A stretch of 64,000 nucleotides of DNA from assembly GCA_034670405.1 (NCBI GenBank), contig JAXDDX010000012.1, positions 4,548,501-4,612,500 of the forward strand. Reading direction: 5' to 3'. Positions 49,061 through 60,914 of the stretch are shown in pieces; within the stretch, counting starts at the first letter, position 1, and each line of letters opens with the position of its first letter. The translations under genes were made by a program, and so were the position numbers. This DNA is from Hoplostethus atlanticus (Eukaryota; Chordata; Actinopteri; Trachichthyiformes; Trachichthyidae). The notes beneath the pieces are model-generated. The model ran no database searches and was not told the origin of the DNA. It worked only from the letters and a program-made list of their open reading frames with translations.

Positions 49061-51011
49061 TGACCCCAAAGTGAGAAGAGAAATATCCTACAGGGATCAA
49101 AAAAGTGTCACGTTCTTATTACATTACTTTTTTAAAGGATGCCGGCATTGTATTGTAATCTCCAAAATGTAGGGTGGTATTTTAGCAGATAAAACAGTAG
49201 TGCTCATGTCTTTAGAGAACAAAATAGCATTGGAAGGTTTCTTAAGAGGAGGCAGAACGTGTGATGAGGTAACACTTCGGGGACGTAACACATCTTACCA
49301 ACAGGGCTCTGCCAGGATTTGCACCACTCCCCATGCTACAGGCTGTATATAAACTGAGCCTAATGATGCTGAAATAGGTGTGATGTGCACGTGCATGTGT
49401 GTGTATATGTGTGAGTGTGTGTGTGTGTGTGTGCTCTCCAGAGGGCAGGGCTGCTAGACTATGGCTTCGTCAGGTAAATGAATGGTGAAGTCTCCATGTC
49501 TCAGTGGTAAGGACTAATTCAGTTTCAGAAGCCGCAGAGTGTGCACTGATAAATCATGCACCTGGATTTATGCACCAGTGCTCTGCATTCTCTCTCTCTC
49601 TCTCCCTCTCCCTCGCTCTGTATGTCAGTCTGATATATCTTTTGCATTTCTTTGTCTGGGTGTAGTTGAGTGGTACCTCGGAGCCATCTCAGTTGCCCAT
49701 CGAGCCCACAGGCTAGTTAATGAGTCAGCTGTAAACCTGAGAAAACAAGTGGAGGAGAGCCCACCGGAGTAATTCAGCAGGATTCATATCAGATTACTTA
49801 TCATAATGCTCTTGTTTTTGTGTGTATGTGTGAGTGCCTGTGTGAGTGTGTGTGTGTTTCCTGGAGAGGTTACATCTTAAAATTTAAACCAACTATGCTT
49901 GCTGCATTAAAGCTGTCCTTCCAGCATGCCAGTACATATAAACTAACATAATGTGCCAGCTGATCATCAGCACACAATGAAAAACCAAGGCTGAGCCGAA
50001 CACTGAGTAGCTGATTTCTAAACCTCTGCCTACAATGATTGCCGCCAAAGATATCCACAGAAAAACACTAAGTGCTATATTTTCATGACAGACGGGGGGG
50101 ATGACGGGGCTTTGCACGAGCGAAGTGGCATTTTCGTCAGTTTTCTTTTTCTTGCCTGCGCCCATTTGGTATTTTGGTGACTTGCCATGAAGTTGACTGT
50201 GTCCGTAAGGATCAAGCTGTGCAGTGCAATTTTGGTGTCAAGGATTACAGGGATTTGCACATGAGCTGTCTGCTCAGAGCACATGCAAGGTGCAGGTGGA
50301 TGCTATGCTATTTTTGTGGCTTTACTAAATGATGCAATGCTTACCAACCCTTTTTGTCGATGATATGTTGGCCAGTTTAGCTTTGATATGAATCCCTCAA
50401 GCAGGAAAAAGTTAATTAGATGTGGCTGCGGTGTGAATGATTGTCATCCAACATAAAACTCTCAGTATGCAGCATGACGCACTGAGAACAACACTAAAGG
50501 GAATTTCAATATCTCCAGAAAAGTTGTTTCTTCATAAAAGGCTTACTGATTGGTTAACTGGGCCATATGTTCGCTCATGGCGATTCTGCAGCTCCCACAC
50601 AAGGACATCAGTTTCCTCTTGGGAGAAGTTTTTGTGGCGGGGCCGTTCCGGACCGTTCTCTTCCATCACCAAATTGTCAGAGCATTGTGGCACCGAGTGC
50701 ACTGCTTTTAGGGGGAAAGAAAGGAGGTGATGTGATTGGTTAGGATTGAAGCCAGGTTCAACACACATTGATAATGCATCCCTCCTAATCCAACCCTGTT
50801 TCCAACTGCGTCGCAGGTGCACCGCGCTTTATGCCATGCACCATTGATTCATGAAAATAGAGCCCTATGGTCTCACCTCACCGAAACCAAGGGAGCTCAA
50901 CAAAATAAACTATTGAGGTGTGTTTTTATTCAAGCAAATATGACAGACTTGAGGTGGCCGACACCAACAAATGACCAGACAGCCCCTTTGGAGGACTTCC
51001 TGATGTAAAGT

Positions 51012-51012
<1 letters not shown>

Positions 51013-51057
<45 letters not shown>
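51013..51057. repeat. (CA)22 microsatellite
   Basis: A pure CA run. Confidence 0.95.
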
Positions 51058-51059
<2 letters not shown>

Positions 51060-51353
51060 ACACAGTACATTCACTCTCACAGACTAATAATCTATTTCTG
51101 AGCGTGCCTTACTCAGAGTGACCCCAGAATATTGCAGTCTGGAGGAAGCTGGCACAGCTCATTATAGAATCTGACCCACCACATTAGTTGGAGAGGCTAG
51201 AGAGGTAGAGACAGACAGCCAGTGTGAGGGAGTCAATGTGTGTGTGTGCGTGCGTGCGCGCTTGCATTGACAATGCATAATTCCATGATTTATCAGTGCA
51301 CAAGTTTTAGCCTCTGAAACTGTATTAGTCCTCCAAGATCTGGAGTCTTCACC

Positions 51354-51357
<4 letters not shown>

Positions 51358-51389
<32 letters not shown>

Positions 51390-51426
51390 AATAGAGAGGG
51401 AGAGGGAGAGAGAGAGAGAGAGAGAG
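51358..51426. repeat. (GA)n microsatellite
   Basis: GA runs with GGGA interruptions, purine on the sense strand. Confidence 0.9.
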
Positions 51427-51679
51427 CCTGAGAAAGGCAGTAATAGAGCGTTTTGACTTTTGATGGATTGCAACTTTACCTAATCTCTTAAATTTATGCT
51501 ATCTGCCACATTTCACAGTCGGTTAGTGCTGAGAAAGAAAAGCAACAGAAGGCAGGAATATATGGTGCCAACCTTTTGAACTTGAGCAATTTTGCCAGCT
51601 GCATTTTCCTGCATTTAGATTGTATTTCACATTTTTGCATCTAATTAAATACAGTCATCAAGCAGCTCATACATTTAAA

Positions 51680-51730
51680 TTTTAGGCATTCTGCTGACAC
51701 GTTTATCCAGAGGGGCTTACATTAGGAGGA
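51680..51730 (+). mobile_element. Diverged LINE/SINE 3'-tail fragment
   Basis: GGCATTCTGCTGACACGTTT followed by ATCCAGAGGGGCTTACATTA is a decayed version of the tail (AGCAGACGCTTTTATCCAAA, GCGACTTACA) seen at 46845-46880 in reverse orientation. Confidence 0.5.
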
Positions 51731-51979
51731 ATGAGGCGAGAGTAATTGTACATTAGTGCAAGGGACAAGACGACAGCACTGAGTGAAGAAAAAGCATAAA
51801 ATGGTTAGACTCTTATCTTTGGAAGTACTGTACTGCTTTTCCACAAATGATTAGTGATGTCTTTGGGCCAGTAACACAAGTAAAAAAATCAATTTTATGG
51901 GTGTCAATGGATTTGGATGGATTTGTAGCTCAAACAAGAATGGAGTTTCCATTTTATTCCTATAGTGCCCCTACTCATC

Positions 51980-52145
51980 ATCATGTGTGTGGCGGGGAGG
52001 CCCAGTAGAGAGAGCATCCTGTAACCAGGTAGCCTCAGTCTCAGGGCCTGTCCTGTCTTCAGCAAGACACTGAACCCCAACCTGCTCAGCTCTGGATATG
52101 AGCATCAATTAAATGGCTAAAATGCAAAATGTAAAAGGTGAATCA
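51980..52145 (+). mobile_element. Degraded SINE, TTCAGCAAGACAC body
   Basis: GGCGGGGAGGCCCAGTAGAG, CTGTAACCAGG, and TCTTCAGCAAGACACTGAAC followed by CCCAACCTGCTCAGCTCTGG give the order tRNA-like head then TTGAGCAAGGCA-type body. It is diverged. Confidence 0.5.
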
Positions 52146-52718
52146 CATTCAGCCAGTTTAGTTAAACATCACGTGCAACCAATAAACAAAGGCACAGATG
52201 GAAATGGATCCATAGTCCCCACCCAAACAGCAGCTAATCGGGTGCCAGCCGGAGAGACAGGTTGGACGGGGGTGTCAAAGTAGATCAAGTAAAAAACATA
52301 AAACAAAAACTGAGGCACACAGTTTTGATATTCATGTCAAGTCATTAAGAGGTTTAGCATTCTGTTTGATGTCTGCATGTGAAGATATTATCCTCTTGTT
52401 TTGATCCTGACTCACGTTGACCCAGCTCATGAATTACAAAGAAGGTAATCAGGTATGCACATGCCTCAGCACACACACGCGCGCGGACATGGACACAAAA
52501 ATCAAAAAGTGCATGGATGGACAAACAGTTACGGACTCATACAACATGCACACATATGCCCGGCATGTATGCATGCATTGACATACACACGCGAGGGCAA
52601 CATGAGATAGATATACATCAGATCAACACAACAGAGGATAAACCACTGCTCTACTGGAATGCTGATATCAATGGAAATGCCAAAAACACAAAATCATATA
52701 TGCTCAGACACACACACA

Positions 52719-52720
<2 letters not shown>

Positions 52721-52756
<36 letters not shown>
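52721..52756. repeat. (CA)18 microsatellite
   Basis: A pure CA run within a CA-rich region from 52690. Confidence 0.9.
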
Positions 52757-52758
<2 letters not shown>

Positions 52759-53224
52759 GAGGTTATCAGTCTTTGATATGTATATGCAGACCTTTGCAAT
52801 TTTAATAGAACAGGACAGGGAACACCATGCTGTGTCCATGCAGAGAGAGACTAAGAGAGATACTGAGCGTTCGCTCACTTCCTGCCAGTGACCAAACCTA
52901 ACACCACGATTTAATTTACTGTGTTCCAATTCGGGATATGGGTTGCTTCTCTATTGCAGCCCCACTTTGTGATTTTATGCTTATAAGACGGGTGTATTTT
53001 TACAAAAACATCTTCCCATGTGCAGCTTTAAGCCGGCAAGTTGACTAAGAACGCACATTTATTCACACCAATAGCCTGGGGGCTAATTGCAAAGGGCTCA
53101 TGCCCATGAGCCTGATGCAACTACAGGCTTATATATCGGCCACTGAGTAGCTCTAGATGACCAATCGGCAGTAGTTATTGAGGCAGGGGAGAGCATTACT
53201 CACTGACCTCCCCCACTCCCATTT

Positions 53225-53315
53225 TACTAGATGATTCAGGGATTTGAACCAGCGACCTTCCAGACGCAAGCCTATTTGTGTAGTTTGTGCTTCAGGCTAC
53301 CGCTGCCCCATTGCC
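53225..53315 (-). mobile_element. tRNA-derived SINE head
   Basis: On the minus strand it reads TGGGGCAGCGGTAGCCTGAA and then CTGGAAGGTCGCTGGTTCAA, a tRNA-like head with B box GGTTCAAATCC. The A-box region is diverged. Confidence 0.55.
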
Positions 53316-56117
53316 GTTGGCCACAGTAAAATAATCATTACATTCAACATTCGACAAATCCAAAACATTGGAATTCAACTAATCAGGCCACAGAGTCATT
53401 GCTCACAGTCATGGATATGCCTTCATTTTTTTTTTGTCAAAGTTGAAATAAAGTCTGTTCTAACTTTCAACTCTGTATCTTGATCCCGTGCAACAACTTC
53501 AGAAGACTTGAACGTCAGCCTCTTTAATGTCAGTTCACTCCATTACAGATAAGGGGTCTATGGAAATTGAAAATCAGTGAATGTGAATAATGAGGATGAA
53601 TTAAAATAGATAGAGGGGACACTTCCCAGTGGGTCATGGATCTAAAATGGCTGCCAAGGAAGTTTAATAATACTGTCATGGTCATGAACATCTTTCATGT
53701 ATGTGACTGTGCATGTGGCTGAGAGAGCTGGGCGCTACAACACAGTAGTCACTGGAAAGTTCAATGAAATGACGTCTTTGTCATGGCATGTGTCTCAACG
53801 CTTACTATGACCTCAAAATGTTTGTGGCGACCATCGTACAGTAAGTGTGCAAGGCTAATAACCCAAGAATGTTGTTCTTAATGAGACCTACCTAATGAGT
53901 ATACAAGATTGTTTGGGGTTTGAAGTCTCTCCCTGATTCATTCTGCTGAAAAACACAGTCTAGTTCAAATGGTTCTCACGGGCCTCATGGCTAACGTCGA
54001 TGGCTTAGCTGGTGTGATGCATGACGAGATGTCGAACATGAAAGAGCGCGACAATGCTGGTGCCCTCATACACGTCACAGCATGTACAAACACACACAAA
54101 CACACACAAACAATGCGTGTTAGCAGGTATGTGAAGTTGCACTCACACATGCACAAACACACATTTTGACTTCGCTCCATGCGGCTTGATTGCAGAGCCA
54201 GGGAGGCTGTCTTCACTCCATCAGTGTTGGTCCCTTGTGAGCAGAGGGGAAAGAAGGTGCCAAATGTTCACAGCCTGAGTAATGGGCTCTTAAAACTAAA
54301 TCTTTTTCCCTCGGTGTCTGTCTCTCCCTCCCTCCTCGTCTCTCTCACTAAAATGTTACTCAATGCAGGGGAATATTTACACACTAAGGATAGATTAGCG
54401 AGGTAAAGGGGGAAATGCCAACGATGGTGTTCTATCAAAATGTTTGTTGATTTTCTTGTACAGAGCACTTTCTCACTTATTGCAATGAATGAGAGGAAGT
54501 GCATTCAAAATAAGCATAATATGTCATGTGATGGTTTCTCTCCTAATAATGCATTTGAAGAAAGAAAAGATTGTCATTTCCTTTGTCATCAGCTCTTTTG
54601 TAACCTTCTATGAGCGCCTGATAGCAGTTAATGAGAAAGACTGAATCGAGGAGAAACACTCTCAGACACGCAGCTATAATGGAATATAAGAGTTAATGTA
54701 TGAAATATTAGCAGCTCTTATGAAAGGCTCCTAACAAATTGTGTATTTCCATTAAAATTAGGAACAACCCTATCATGGCTGTAGGACATGATGAGCTATT
54801 GTGCGTTACTAACAGGCCTGGGTCTACGCTCAGTCATGCACCTTGCACCTTTCGCTGTGGTACACCTCGCTGTGTTGTCTGTTCAGTTTTGTGTCCATCC
54901 TATGTTGTTTGGTGTCTTCTTATATTTATATGTCCAAGTATGTAGCAGTATTGCAGTATGAAGCTATTCCATTCTAAAATGCTGTTCCCAAATCAATTTC
55001 CACCAGCCCTGGTGTTGTGGTAATACAGATTCTATTCTATTCAAATAAATCGTTACACGCCTTAAGTTAAGTATTACTACAGTTTGTCCTGTTTTCTTGA
55101 CACAGCAAGGGCACATATACACACAAACACAATCACCCACAGGGCCTCACTGAAACACAAATTTCTCTATGGCCCCTCTGTTTTGTCCTGTACACTTGTC
55201 GATAAAAACAAAAGACCAGACCAGGCCAGACTGATTTCCCCTGCCTCTGTTAGGCAGGCGCGCACGCACACACACACACACACACAATGGCCCTGACTCT
55301 GGGCTGGTCTAACAAAGAGTCCAGCAGCAACAAGCAAACTCCAGAAAATAGCTTTCACTTGTTGTCTCTCAGTATCTGGAGATCTGTTCTCGGGAAAGGC
55401 CTGTCTCTGGCTGTCAAAACAGAGACACATTCACGGACACACACACAAACATATACACATTCTGTACACACAAACACAGAAAACATAGACACACACACAC
55501 ACACACACACAAGAAATGACAGATGCACATTCAGGAAATGAAAAGCATGCAGCCAGGGAGAATGAGTAAGTGAGAGGGTTAAAAGGAAAGAGCAGAATGG
55601 AGGGAAAGATGGATAGAGGGAGAGACACTGAGAACATAGGAGAGAATGACCACAAGTGGGTGTGTGAATGCTTGGATGTGTATCTGTTTATATATGAGCT
55701 AGTGGTTGTGGGTGTGCATGTGGGTGGGGGGGAGAGAGCAAGTCTTGGAAGTATTTACTGACCAGCTGTAGCAGAGTGATTGGCTTGTTTGCTTTTGAAT
55801 GACAGGAGCCTAGCCGGTCCAACTGGCCAACGGGGCCAGTTAGTTAGTTCCCTTAGTTAGTTTTCCCCCACTGAGCTCATGAAGTGTTAAATCATTTTTC
55901 AAATACAATTATTTTAACCTTTTTTATATTCCTTTTACATCCTCATATGAACAATACAAGTGATTATTTGTGTTGAATCCACCATGGATATTTTTGATGG
56001 AAGAAACATTGTGTAGGCTTGGGGTGCAACACATTTTTTACAACTGGGCAGCTTGACTTCATACATAACATAAATACACATACATTTTTAATATTCCAGG
56101 CATATAGGCACACATAT

Positions 56118-56119
<2 letters not shown>

Positions 56120-56150
<31 letters not shown>

Positions 56151-56333
56151 GAAGTAGAAGTGAAAGTTGCTTCAGGCAATTTGTGGCTTTTGTTGCCATA
56201 AATTGCCCCAATGCTTGATTAAACAACACTTCAAAGTGTCTAAGCTTTTAAGTTGCCCAAGCACTTACACACACACTCATAGACTGACACACACACATGC
56301 ACTGACACACATGCACATGTACACTGACACTGT

Positions 56334-56373
<40 letters not shown>
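56120..56373. repeat. Two CA microsatellites
   Basis: CA runs at 56120-56148 and 56335-56373 flank a 190-bp unique segment. Confidence 0.9.
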
Positions 56374-56377
<4 letters not shown>

Positions 56378-57116
56378 CCCAATTACACACTGGTTTGCTG
56401 GTTAATGCCTTGACTCTGGAGGAGAGGGAATTAAATGGTTGAGTAGGCAGACTCTTTCCGAGCTGTTCAGCATCCACAACTTTTTGCTCATCTTCATCCT
56501 ATTCCTCTCCTCTTCCCTCCCTGCCCTCCACTCTGCATAGCGATGCCTTTGAATTGAGCTGTTCATTCAGCCAAGCACAGATAAGTGCAGAATAGCGGGA
56601 TGAACACAATAGAGAAATGAAAGAAGGAAGTTGGCAGAGGGGGGAGACGTTTTTTTTGGATGGAGACGAAAACTGGTTTTGTTCTCTCTCTCTCTTTTTA
56701 TACCTTGACAAGGGCAAGGAGAGAAAGCTGTTGGCTGGACAAAAAGAAGTGAAATCGTCTGCATGCAGTCAGCCGAATCCTCAGTAGATGTATTCAGTGT
56801 TTTTTGGGTTTTATTTTTATTTCTGACAATAGAATGAGCTTAAGGGGGATATCAGGTTTTAAAGTTGCAGAAAGGTTTAAAAGGCGAGGAGGACAGGGTG
56901 GCGTGTGTGGTGGCATGTGTGTGTGCCTGTGCATGTTTTTGTGCCTTAAATCCTAAGCCAATATCACAGCCATTTTGGATACAGAAAAATACAGGACATA
57001 AATGGAATAGAGAGCACAGGACGGGCAGAAGGATTGAGACGAATAGACAGGAATAGAGGAGAGAGAAATGAGATTAGTTAAGAGACAAACAGATGGAGAA
57101 ATAGACAGAAAACAAT

Positions 57117-58036
57117 GGGCCTCATTCACAAAACGTTTCGATAGTCTGATTTATAATTTTGTTTGTATCTGAATTTGTTCGTTATTACGATCAAAACCTG
57201 CATGTGTTTGGAAACATGCAGGAATTTGTTTATATGTTTGGAAACATGCGGGAAGGCTCTTAGAACGGCTTATTCTTTATGAAAAATCCATTACTGGAGT
57301 GCCAAACCTCAACAACAACAAGATGTTTCAGTGACTTGTAGAAAAAAAAGACCTAAGAGGCTGAAATGGTGTATTTGCCAAACTGTCCTCATTCATAACA
57401 ATACAAGATTATCCAACTTGTAATGGGTTGATCACATGGACTGGATGCCTTACAAATACCATAACATAGTCCTACCATCTGATGAAGAGGCAGCCTGGAT
57501 CGGATCTGTGTCCAACTCGGATAGCGCCACAGTGTGCTGCCGTCCTCCTGTGGCTGATAATACGCGTCTACTTTTCCTTCTCCTACTCCTAACCCTAACC
57601 CTTTTGCAATCTAGTTTCATGTCAAACTGTTTCTTTTTTTTACCTCAGCAACGGTGTGTGTTTCTGCTGAAACAGCATTCATTTCTTGCCATGTTTTACT
57701 TTTATCAGTTCTTGTGACTCCGCTGCTGATGCGTCTGAAAACTCTGTTGTCTTTTTTCTCATGTACGCAACACTTCCATTTCGGACTCCGCCAAGTTCCT
57801 CTTTTCCCTCTTTTTCCCTGGTTTACTTGCACACGACCCTTCAGTCTGCAGCCTTTACAGCGTTCACCTGCAAATCGGCTTCAACAGGCACGCACATCCA
57901 ATTTACGAACAATTGGCATTCCTCAAATATACACCTGTTCTACGCACAAATCGAGGTTTCCTACACGTTTCATGAATCCCACGTTGGTATTTTCTTAACA
58001 CACATAAATACGACAAAAGTTTCGTGAATGAGGCCC
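57117..58036. mobile_element. 920-bp TIR DNA transposon
   Basis: Both ends read GGGCCTCATTCAC inwards (57117-57129 and 58024-58036), followed by (A/G)AAAC. AAT lies immediately outside each end and may be a 3-bp target duplication, as in PIF/Harbinger-type elements. The interior has no transposase frame. It contains a repeated GTTTGGAAACATGC block near 57208-57249 and two interstitial CCTAAC repeats near 57588. Confidence 0.7.
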
Positions 58037-58084
58037 AATGACTCCACAGGGTGGCGCTATCCCAGAGGCTATAGAAGTGCCAGT

Positions 58085-58495
58085 ATAGTTAGTAGTTGCC
58101 AGTTTGAATCTCAGAAATACTCTCCCGTCCCTCGATAACTACCATTGATAATAATAATAGCTAGTGTGATGTTAGAGATTAAAAAGGTCGCTGCCCCAAG
58201 AAGGTCTTGTACTACGTTGTCACGTGACCAGTACCCTATAGGAACTTTATTTACTATCTCCATGTATTTTTCACATGCTGAGTTGTGTGAATGAGTTGCA
58301 CCTTTCTCCCTCAACAACAGCAACTACTGTTGAGGTTGAGCAAATCACTTAACCCCCCAACTCTTATGGAGTTGCTCAGTGTCCAGTGTGGCTGTACTGG
58401 ACAGCTCCCAGGCGCTAACATGTAGAGAAGCAGCACACTAATAGGCATGTGTGTGCTCAGTCAACCTTTCCTGGATAAATAAAGATTAAAAAGAG
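58085..58495 (+). mobile_element. SINE with TTGAGCAAA body and GGATAAATAAAG 3' end
   Basis: A B-box-like GCCAGTTTGAATCTC near 58098 is followed later by GGTTGAGCAAATCACTTAAC, GGACAGCTCCCAGG and CAACCTTTCCTGGATAAATA. The tail matches the copy at 38115-38395. The distance between head and body suggests an insertion or two merged fragments. Confidence 0.5.
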
Positions 58496-59189
58496 AGAGA
58501 GAGGAAGGCACAGAGGAGACGGAAGCGTGTCCACTCCCCTGCTACAGTGCAGCTACAGTAGCTCTGAGCTCAGTGTGAACCCTTGACCATCTTCTCCTTT
58601 ATAGATAGCATATCTTCAGGGGTACATGCTTGGGTCAGCTCAAAGCCGTCTTTCTGAGTAGATCTTTTTTTCTCCACACTCATGTCTTGCCCACTTCAGC
58701 TCTTATCTAGGATAACACATGGCTGTCTAATGTCTTGCTGTCCTCTTTTACCTGCTATGCTATTAATGACTCTCCCTCTCAGTGGTTTGTGTCAACTATT
58801 CTGTGTGTGTGTGAGTGTGAGTGTGAGTGTGAGAGAGTGAGAGAGAACGAGAGAGATGTGAGAGATGAAGGGAAAGCATAGAAGTGAGAGTAGTTGAGGG
58901 AGTGTGGTGAGGTGGTTTAGTGAGTGGTTAGAGGTTCTCCCTTGAGGAGAGGAGAGGCAGTGTACTTGTTGGGGCAAGGTTTGCAGATATCACCTACTCC
59001 ACGCTATGCTGTTGAGCAGATGTCCTCTTCTTCCTGTCCCTCTTGTCCACCTCATCAAGGGAAAAAAGTATGCCTAATACGACCTAATGAAAATTTCTGG
59101 CTGGTGTAGTAGCTTAAAAGGAATCATGAAAAAGGAGAACGCAACACACCTTCCTATGCTTCCACATATTTATCCAACTACTTTACAAC

Positions 59190-59220
59190 GTTTCAACCCA
59201 AGGTTTTCATCAGGCATCCG
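59190..59220 (-). ncRNA. Hammerhead-like core, second copy
   Basis: On the minus strand: CTGATGA (59213-59207), A, stem II AACC-TTG-GGTT with perfect pairing, then GAAAC (59194-59190) and GTTGTA. This is the canonical CUGANGA-stem II-GAAA order with a 4-bp stem II. Stem I pairing is not evident. It probably derives from a Penelope-like element, like the core at 1156. Confidence 0.4.
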
Positions 59221-59810
59221 CCATAGCCAACGCTGATGGACTTTGGGATTGTATGGTGTAATTGGTAATCTGTTTTTATTGTATGACAATGACAAATAGC
59301 TGAATAAATATGTGGGATTGGATGCAGTGTGTGTGGTTGATACCTCAAGTTTCTCAAGTGTCCGTCCTATAAGAGTACAGTACCTCAGTGCAAGAGAGGT
59401 GATCATTGAAATATTTTCTCAAAAGAGGGCAAGGCTTTGTGCTCTGAAGTTTTGTACTCTCATACTGTTATATGGTGTGTGTAACAGTGAATTACTGCCG
59501 TGTTTTTGCTCCAGCCCCAGGAGGAATTGTTTGGAAAATGAATCTTGTTTTCTGAAGGTGCTTGGGACGGTATCATTGTATTTTTGTTACCTACCTGTAC
59601 CTGTACAGACCAATAATCAAAAGCTGACAATCTGATCTTTTGCTTTATATTCTTCTTTGGAGGTGAAATTAAAGTACAGTGTAGTTGATTTAAAAGCAAA
59701 ACAGACTTTTGTCCCGATACTTCTCCAGGCTGAGTTTTCACACAATACAATGTCTCTGCTCTATAGGTCAGTGTGATCCTCTAGCTGGATGGGTGGACCA
59801 CAGCACTAAT

Positions 59811-59940
59811 ACATTACATTACAGTCATTTAGCAGACGCTTTCATACAAAGTGACTTACAAAGGTGAAAGTTTTACACTGTGTGGGGATCGAACCCACGA
59901 CCTGAGAGTCTCATGCTCTACCGACTGAGCTGTCCGGGCC
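59811..59940 (-). mobile_element. tRNA-Lys-derived SINE sharing the LINE tail
   Basis: On the minus strand the element begins GGCCCGGACAGCTCAGTCGG and continues TAGAGCATGAGACTCTCAGG then TCGTGGGTTCGATCCCCACA. That closely follows eukaryotic tRNA-Lys(CTT), except that about seven bases around the anticodon are missing. A box is at 59921-59932 and B box at 59886-59895. It ends with TTGTAAGTCACTTTGTATGA, AAGCGTCTGCTAAATGACTG and TAATGTAAT, which is the 3' end of the LINE at 46845-46908. It is a SINE, not a tRNA gene. Confidence 0.8.
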
Positions 59941-60275
59941 GGACCAGTGGTGTTGTAGGTCCATTCATGGCATTGTCAATATCAAAATATTAATTATGAG
60001 CCCCCAACAATCTTTGGAGACCCGGAAACATTCATCCACTGCTATACTGTAGAACCTGCCCCTATATGAAATGATATGCATGCCGGATGCATTCTGCACT
60101 GTCCTTTTAAGTCGCCTGCAGTTAGCTCGTCTTATAGCAGGCGTATTAATATGTAGACTCATAATTATTTTGCATGTTGTGTGTGTACACCTGTAGGGCA
60201 GGATGTAGTGAGTAGAATAAATACAATGCTTCAAATCTTACTTGTATCACTGCAGGCTTGAGGCTCCAGTATTTA

Positions 60276-60276
<1 letters not shown>

Positions 60277-60316
<40 letters not shown>

Positions 60317-60321
60317 TGCAG
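60277..60321 (+). promoter_or_regulatory. Exon 4 acceptor with (TG)19 tract
   Basis: The acceptor of exon 4 lacks an ordinary polypyrimidine tract. (TG)19 at 60277-60314 is followed by T and then CTGCAG directly before the exon. A UG tract beside a weak acceptor resembles CFTR exon 9, where TDP-43 binding to UG repeats promotes skipping. The sequence layout is seen; the regulatory effect is inference. Confidence 0.85.
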
Positions 60322-60469
60322 GCCTTCTCAGGGAACTCCAACTCGGAGAGTGCAGTTCGCCATGAGCTGCAGCAGGGAATCGTAGCCCGCTTCCTGAGGC
60401 TTGTCCCACTGGACTGGAGCGAGGAGGGACGCATTGGTCTGCGCATAGAAGTCTACGGCTGCTCCTACT
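60322..60469 (+). CDS. cntnap2: cntnap2 exon 4 (end of discoidin domain)
   Basis: This 148-bp exon closes the F5/8 type C domain. It reads [18 protein letters not shown], then [20 protein letters not shown] and IEVYGCSY. The VRHEL strand, the ARF(L/V)R(L/I)VPLDW motif and the final RIGLR.EVYGC with its conserved Cys (60460-60462) are discoidin hallmarks; this Cys should pair with the one in exon 2. It enters in phase 0 and ends one base into a codon (phase 1), with donor T|GTGAGT followed by CA repeats. The sequence is close to mammalian Caspr2, with changes expected of a fish orthologue. Skipping it would shift the frame, because 148 is not a multiple of 3. The next exon, expected to start the first laminin-G domain, is not in the window. 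Confidence 0.96.
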
Positions 60470-60840
60470 GTGAGTGCACACACACACACCACCTATCATT
60501 TTCACCACCTATATATTCCAAAGATGATTTTGAGAGCGCTATTAATTTATAATTCATCTTTTGTCACTCGGTGGCTCGTGTCAAACAGTACTCGATATTA
60601 ACCGACACACACAGACAGGACACACAATGTCAACCTGTTCATACTGTAAAAATATCATTAATGTTTTACAATTATAGATCCATAGGGAGAGTCTCCAATC
60701 AGGTCATGGTGGTTATTCCTTCATTATGAGCTAGAATGAAATGAAGATGAAAGTAATGTGGATACATGCATCGATGTACACTGATGCACATACAGTGTGA
60801 TGTGTCCATAAATATACAGCGCCCCCACACTGTCAGTACG

Positions 60841-60850
<10 letters not shown>

Positions 60851-60912
<62 letters not shown>
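60851..60912. repeat. (CA)31 microsatellite
   Basis: A pure CA run preceded by a CACGCGCG stretch. Confidence 0.95.

Positions 60913-60914
<2 letters not shown>

Noticed and set aside
57588-57602. Interstitial telomere (CCTAAC repeats)
   Set aside because: Only two units, inside a DNA transposon; too short to mark a fusion point.
59312-59635. 107-aa plus-strand frame
   Set aside because: No domain, no splice-site context, and part of a repeat-derived stretch after the hammerhead-like motif.
59886-59940. tRNA-Lys gene on the minus strand
   Set aside because: The anticodon region is deleted and the sequence continues into a LINE-derived tail; it is a SINE.
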